From positions 1 to 64,000 of the forward strand of contig QHUJ01000111.1 of the NCBI GenBank assembly GCA_003221895.1: a DNA stretch of 64,000 nucleotides, read 5' to 3'. This DNA comes from Gemmatimonadota bacterium (GTDB lineage Bacteria > Gemmatimonadota > Gemmatimonadetes > Gemmatimonadales > GWC2-71-9). Every line of letters begins with the position of its first letter. Position 1 is the first letter of the stretch. Positions 63,780 to 64,000 of this stretch are shown here, in pieces. A program made the translations under genes and the position numbers. Under the pieces are notes generated by a model. It did no database searches. It worked only from the letters and a program-made list of their open reading frames with translations, and had not been told where the DNA came from.

Positions 63780-64000
63780 ATGAACACCACCATTCGCGTC
63801 ACACTGCTGCTCGGCGCTGCACTCTGCTTCGCAGCGCCCGCGCAGGCTCAATACTTCGGACGCAACTCGGTCCAATACTCGACATTCAAGTTCAAGGTGC
63901 TGAAGACGCAGCACTTCGACGTCTACTTCTACGACAAGGAAGCCGACGCCGCGACACAGGCCGCACGCATGGCGGAGCGGTGGTACACCAGGCTGTCGAC
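63780..64000 (+). CDS. Secreted protein of PD40/peptidase-MA-like type (partial, runs off right edge)
   Basis: The first 73 codons only. ATG 63780 opens a signal peptide (MNTTIRVTLLLGAALCFAAPAQA). The mature start (YFGRNSVQYSTFKFKVLKTQHFDVYFYDKEA) and the AERWYTRLS segment resemble the N-termini of large periplasmic/outer-membrane proteins with a peptidase-MA-like domain and PD40 propeller that I associate with Gemmatimonadota and Bacteroidota. An AGGA directly precedes the start and a TAATCG lies upstream. The domain content beyond the edge is not visible. Confidence 0.65.
   Translation, partial: MNTTIRVTLLLGAALCFAAPAQAQYFGRNSVQYSTFKFKVLKTQHFDVYFYDKEADAATQAARMAERWYTRLS

Overview
The window is a 64 kb piece of a GC-rich bacterial chromosome with very tight gene packing. 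I see 52 protein-coding genes, two of them cut by the window edges. I see no rRNA, tRNA, insertion sequence, prophage or CRISPR array, and no gene-free stretch longer than about 300 bases. The gene content suggests a Gemmatimonadota-like soil or sediment bacterium: two DUF5916 outer-membrane proteins, an M56 peptidase fused to HEAT repeats, a Ser/Thr kinase with a membrane-anchored tail, a TonB receptor with a carboxypeptidase-like N-domain, and many secreted proteins. This assignment is inference from gene families, not from a marker gene.

Layout. 1-2366 (minus): operon of a degenerate GGDEF protein, RidA, a TIGR01777-type epimerase and a TM2 protein. 2491-6330: two DinB-fold proteins around an Ada-type methyltransferase, then a secreted metallo-beta-lactamase-fold hydrolase. 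6449-10354: a small substrate-binding-like protein and a BlaI / M56-HEAT sensor pair under a promoter with two identical palindromes. 10351-13217 (minus): S9 peptidase and methyltransferase. 13270-20151: six fully overlapping genes (cupin, GcvT-like, two FAD oxidoreductases, Rieske oxygenase, PLP decarboxylase) that look like one uncharacterised catabolic pathway. 20148-25154: TonB receptor, PuuD-type urate hydroxylase and Tat-exported amidase; the first two carry 11-base homopolymers inside their reading frames. 25304-32421: diguanylate cyclase, SH3 lipoprotein, rpsU-csp operon, response regulator, M48 protease, histidine kinase and receiver protein. 32418-38954 (minus): CheB-CheR-PAS-kinase-receiver giant protein followed by TPM, nucleotidyltransferase-like, LemA and receiver genes. 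38996-45435: small membrane and secreted proteins, Ser/Thr kinase, dicarboxylate/glutamate-type symporter, pirin. 45544-53920: DUF5916 protein and a glycogen-breakdown cluster (GlgP and two GH57 enzymes). 54040-55969: methionine salvage mtnB-mtnD-mtnC. 55975-64000: LemA-DUF2207 fusion, DUF1624 membrane protein, second DUF5916 protein, MFS transporter, DUF1259 protein, and the start of a secreted protein.

Four themes cut across the genes. (1) At least seven genes without a Shine-Dalgarno sequence have a TANNNT hexamer exactly six bases before the start codon, which points to leaderless transcription. (2) Four convergent pairs share the same CTAG tetramer as both stop codons. (3) Several regulatory proteins have lost key residues: the GGDEF protein, the first Ada HTH, the nucleotidyltransferase and the second FAD enzyme. 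(4) Signal-transduction proteins are abundant, while no flagellar or classical chemotaxis gene is visible.
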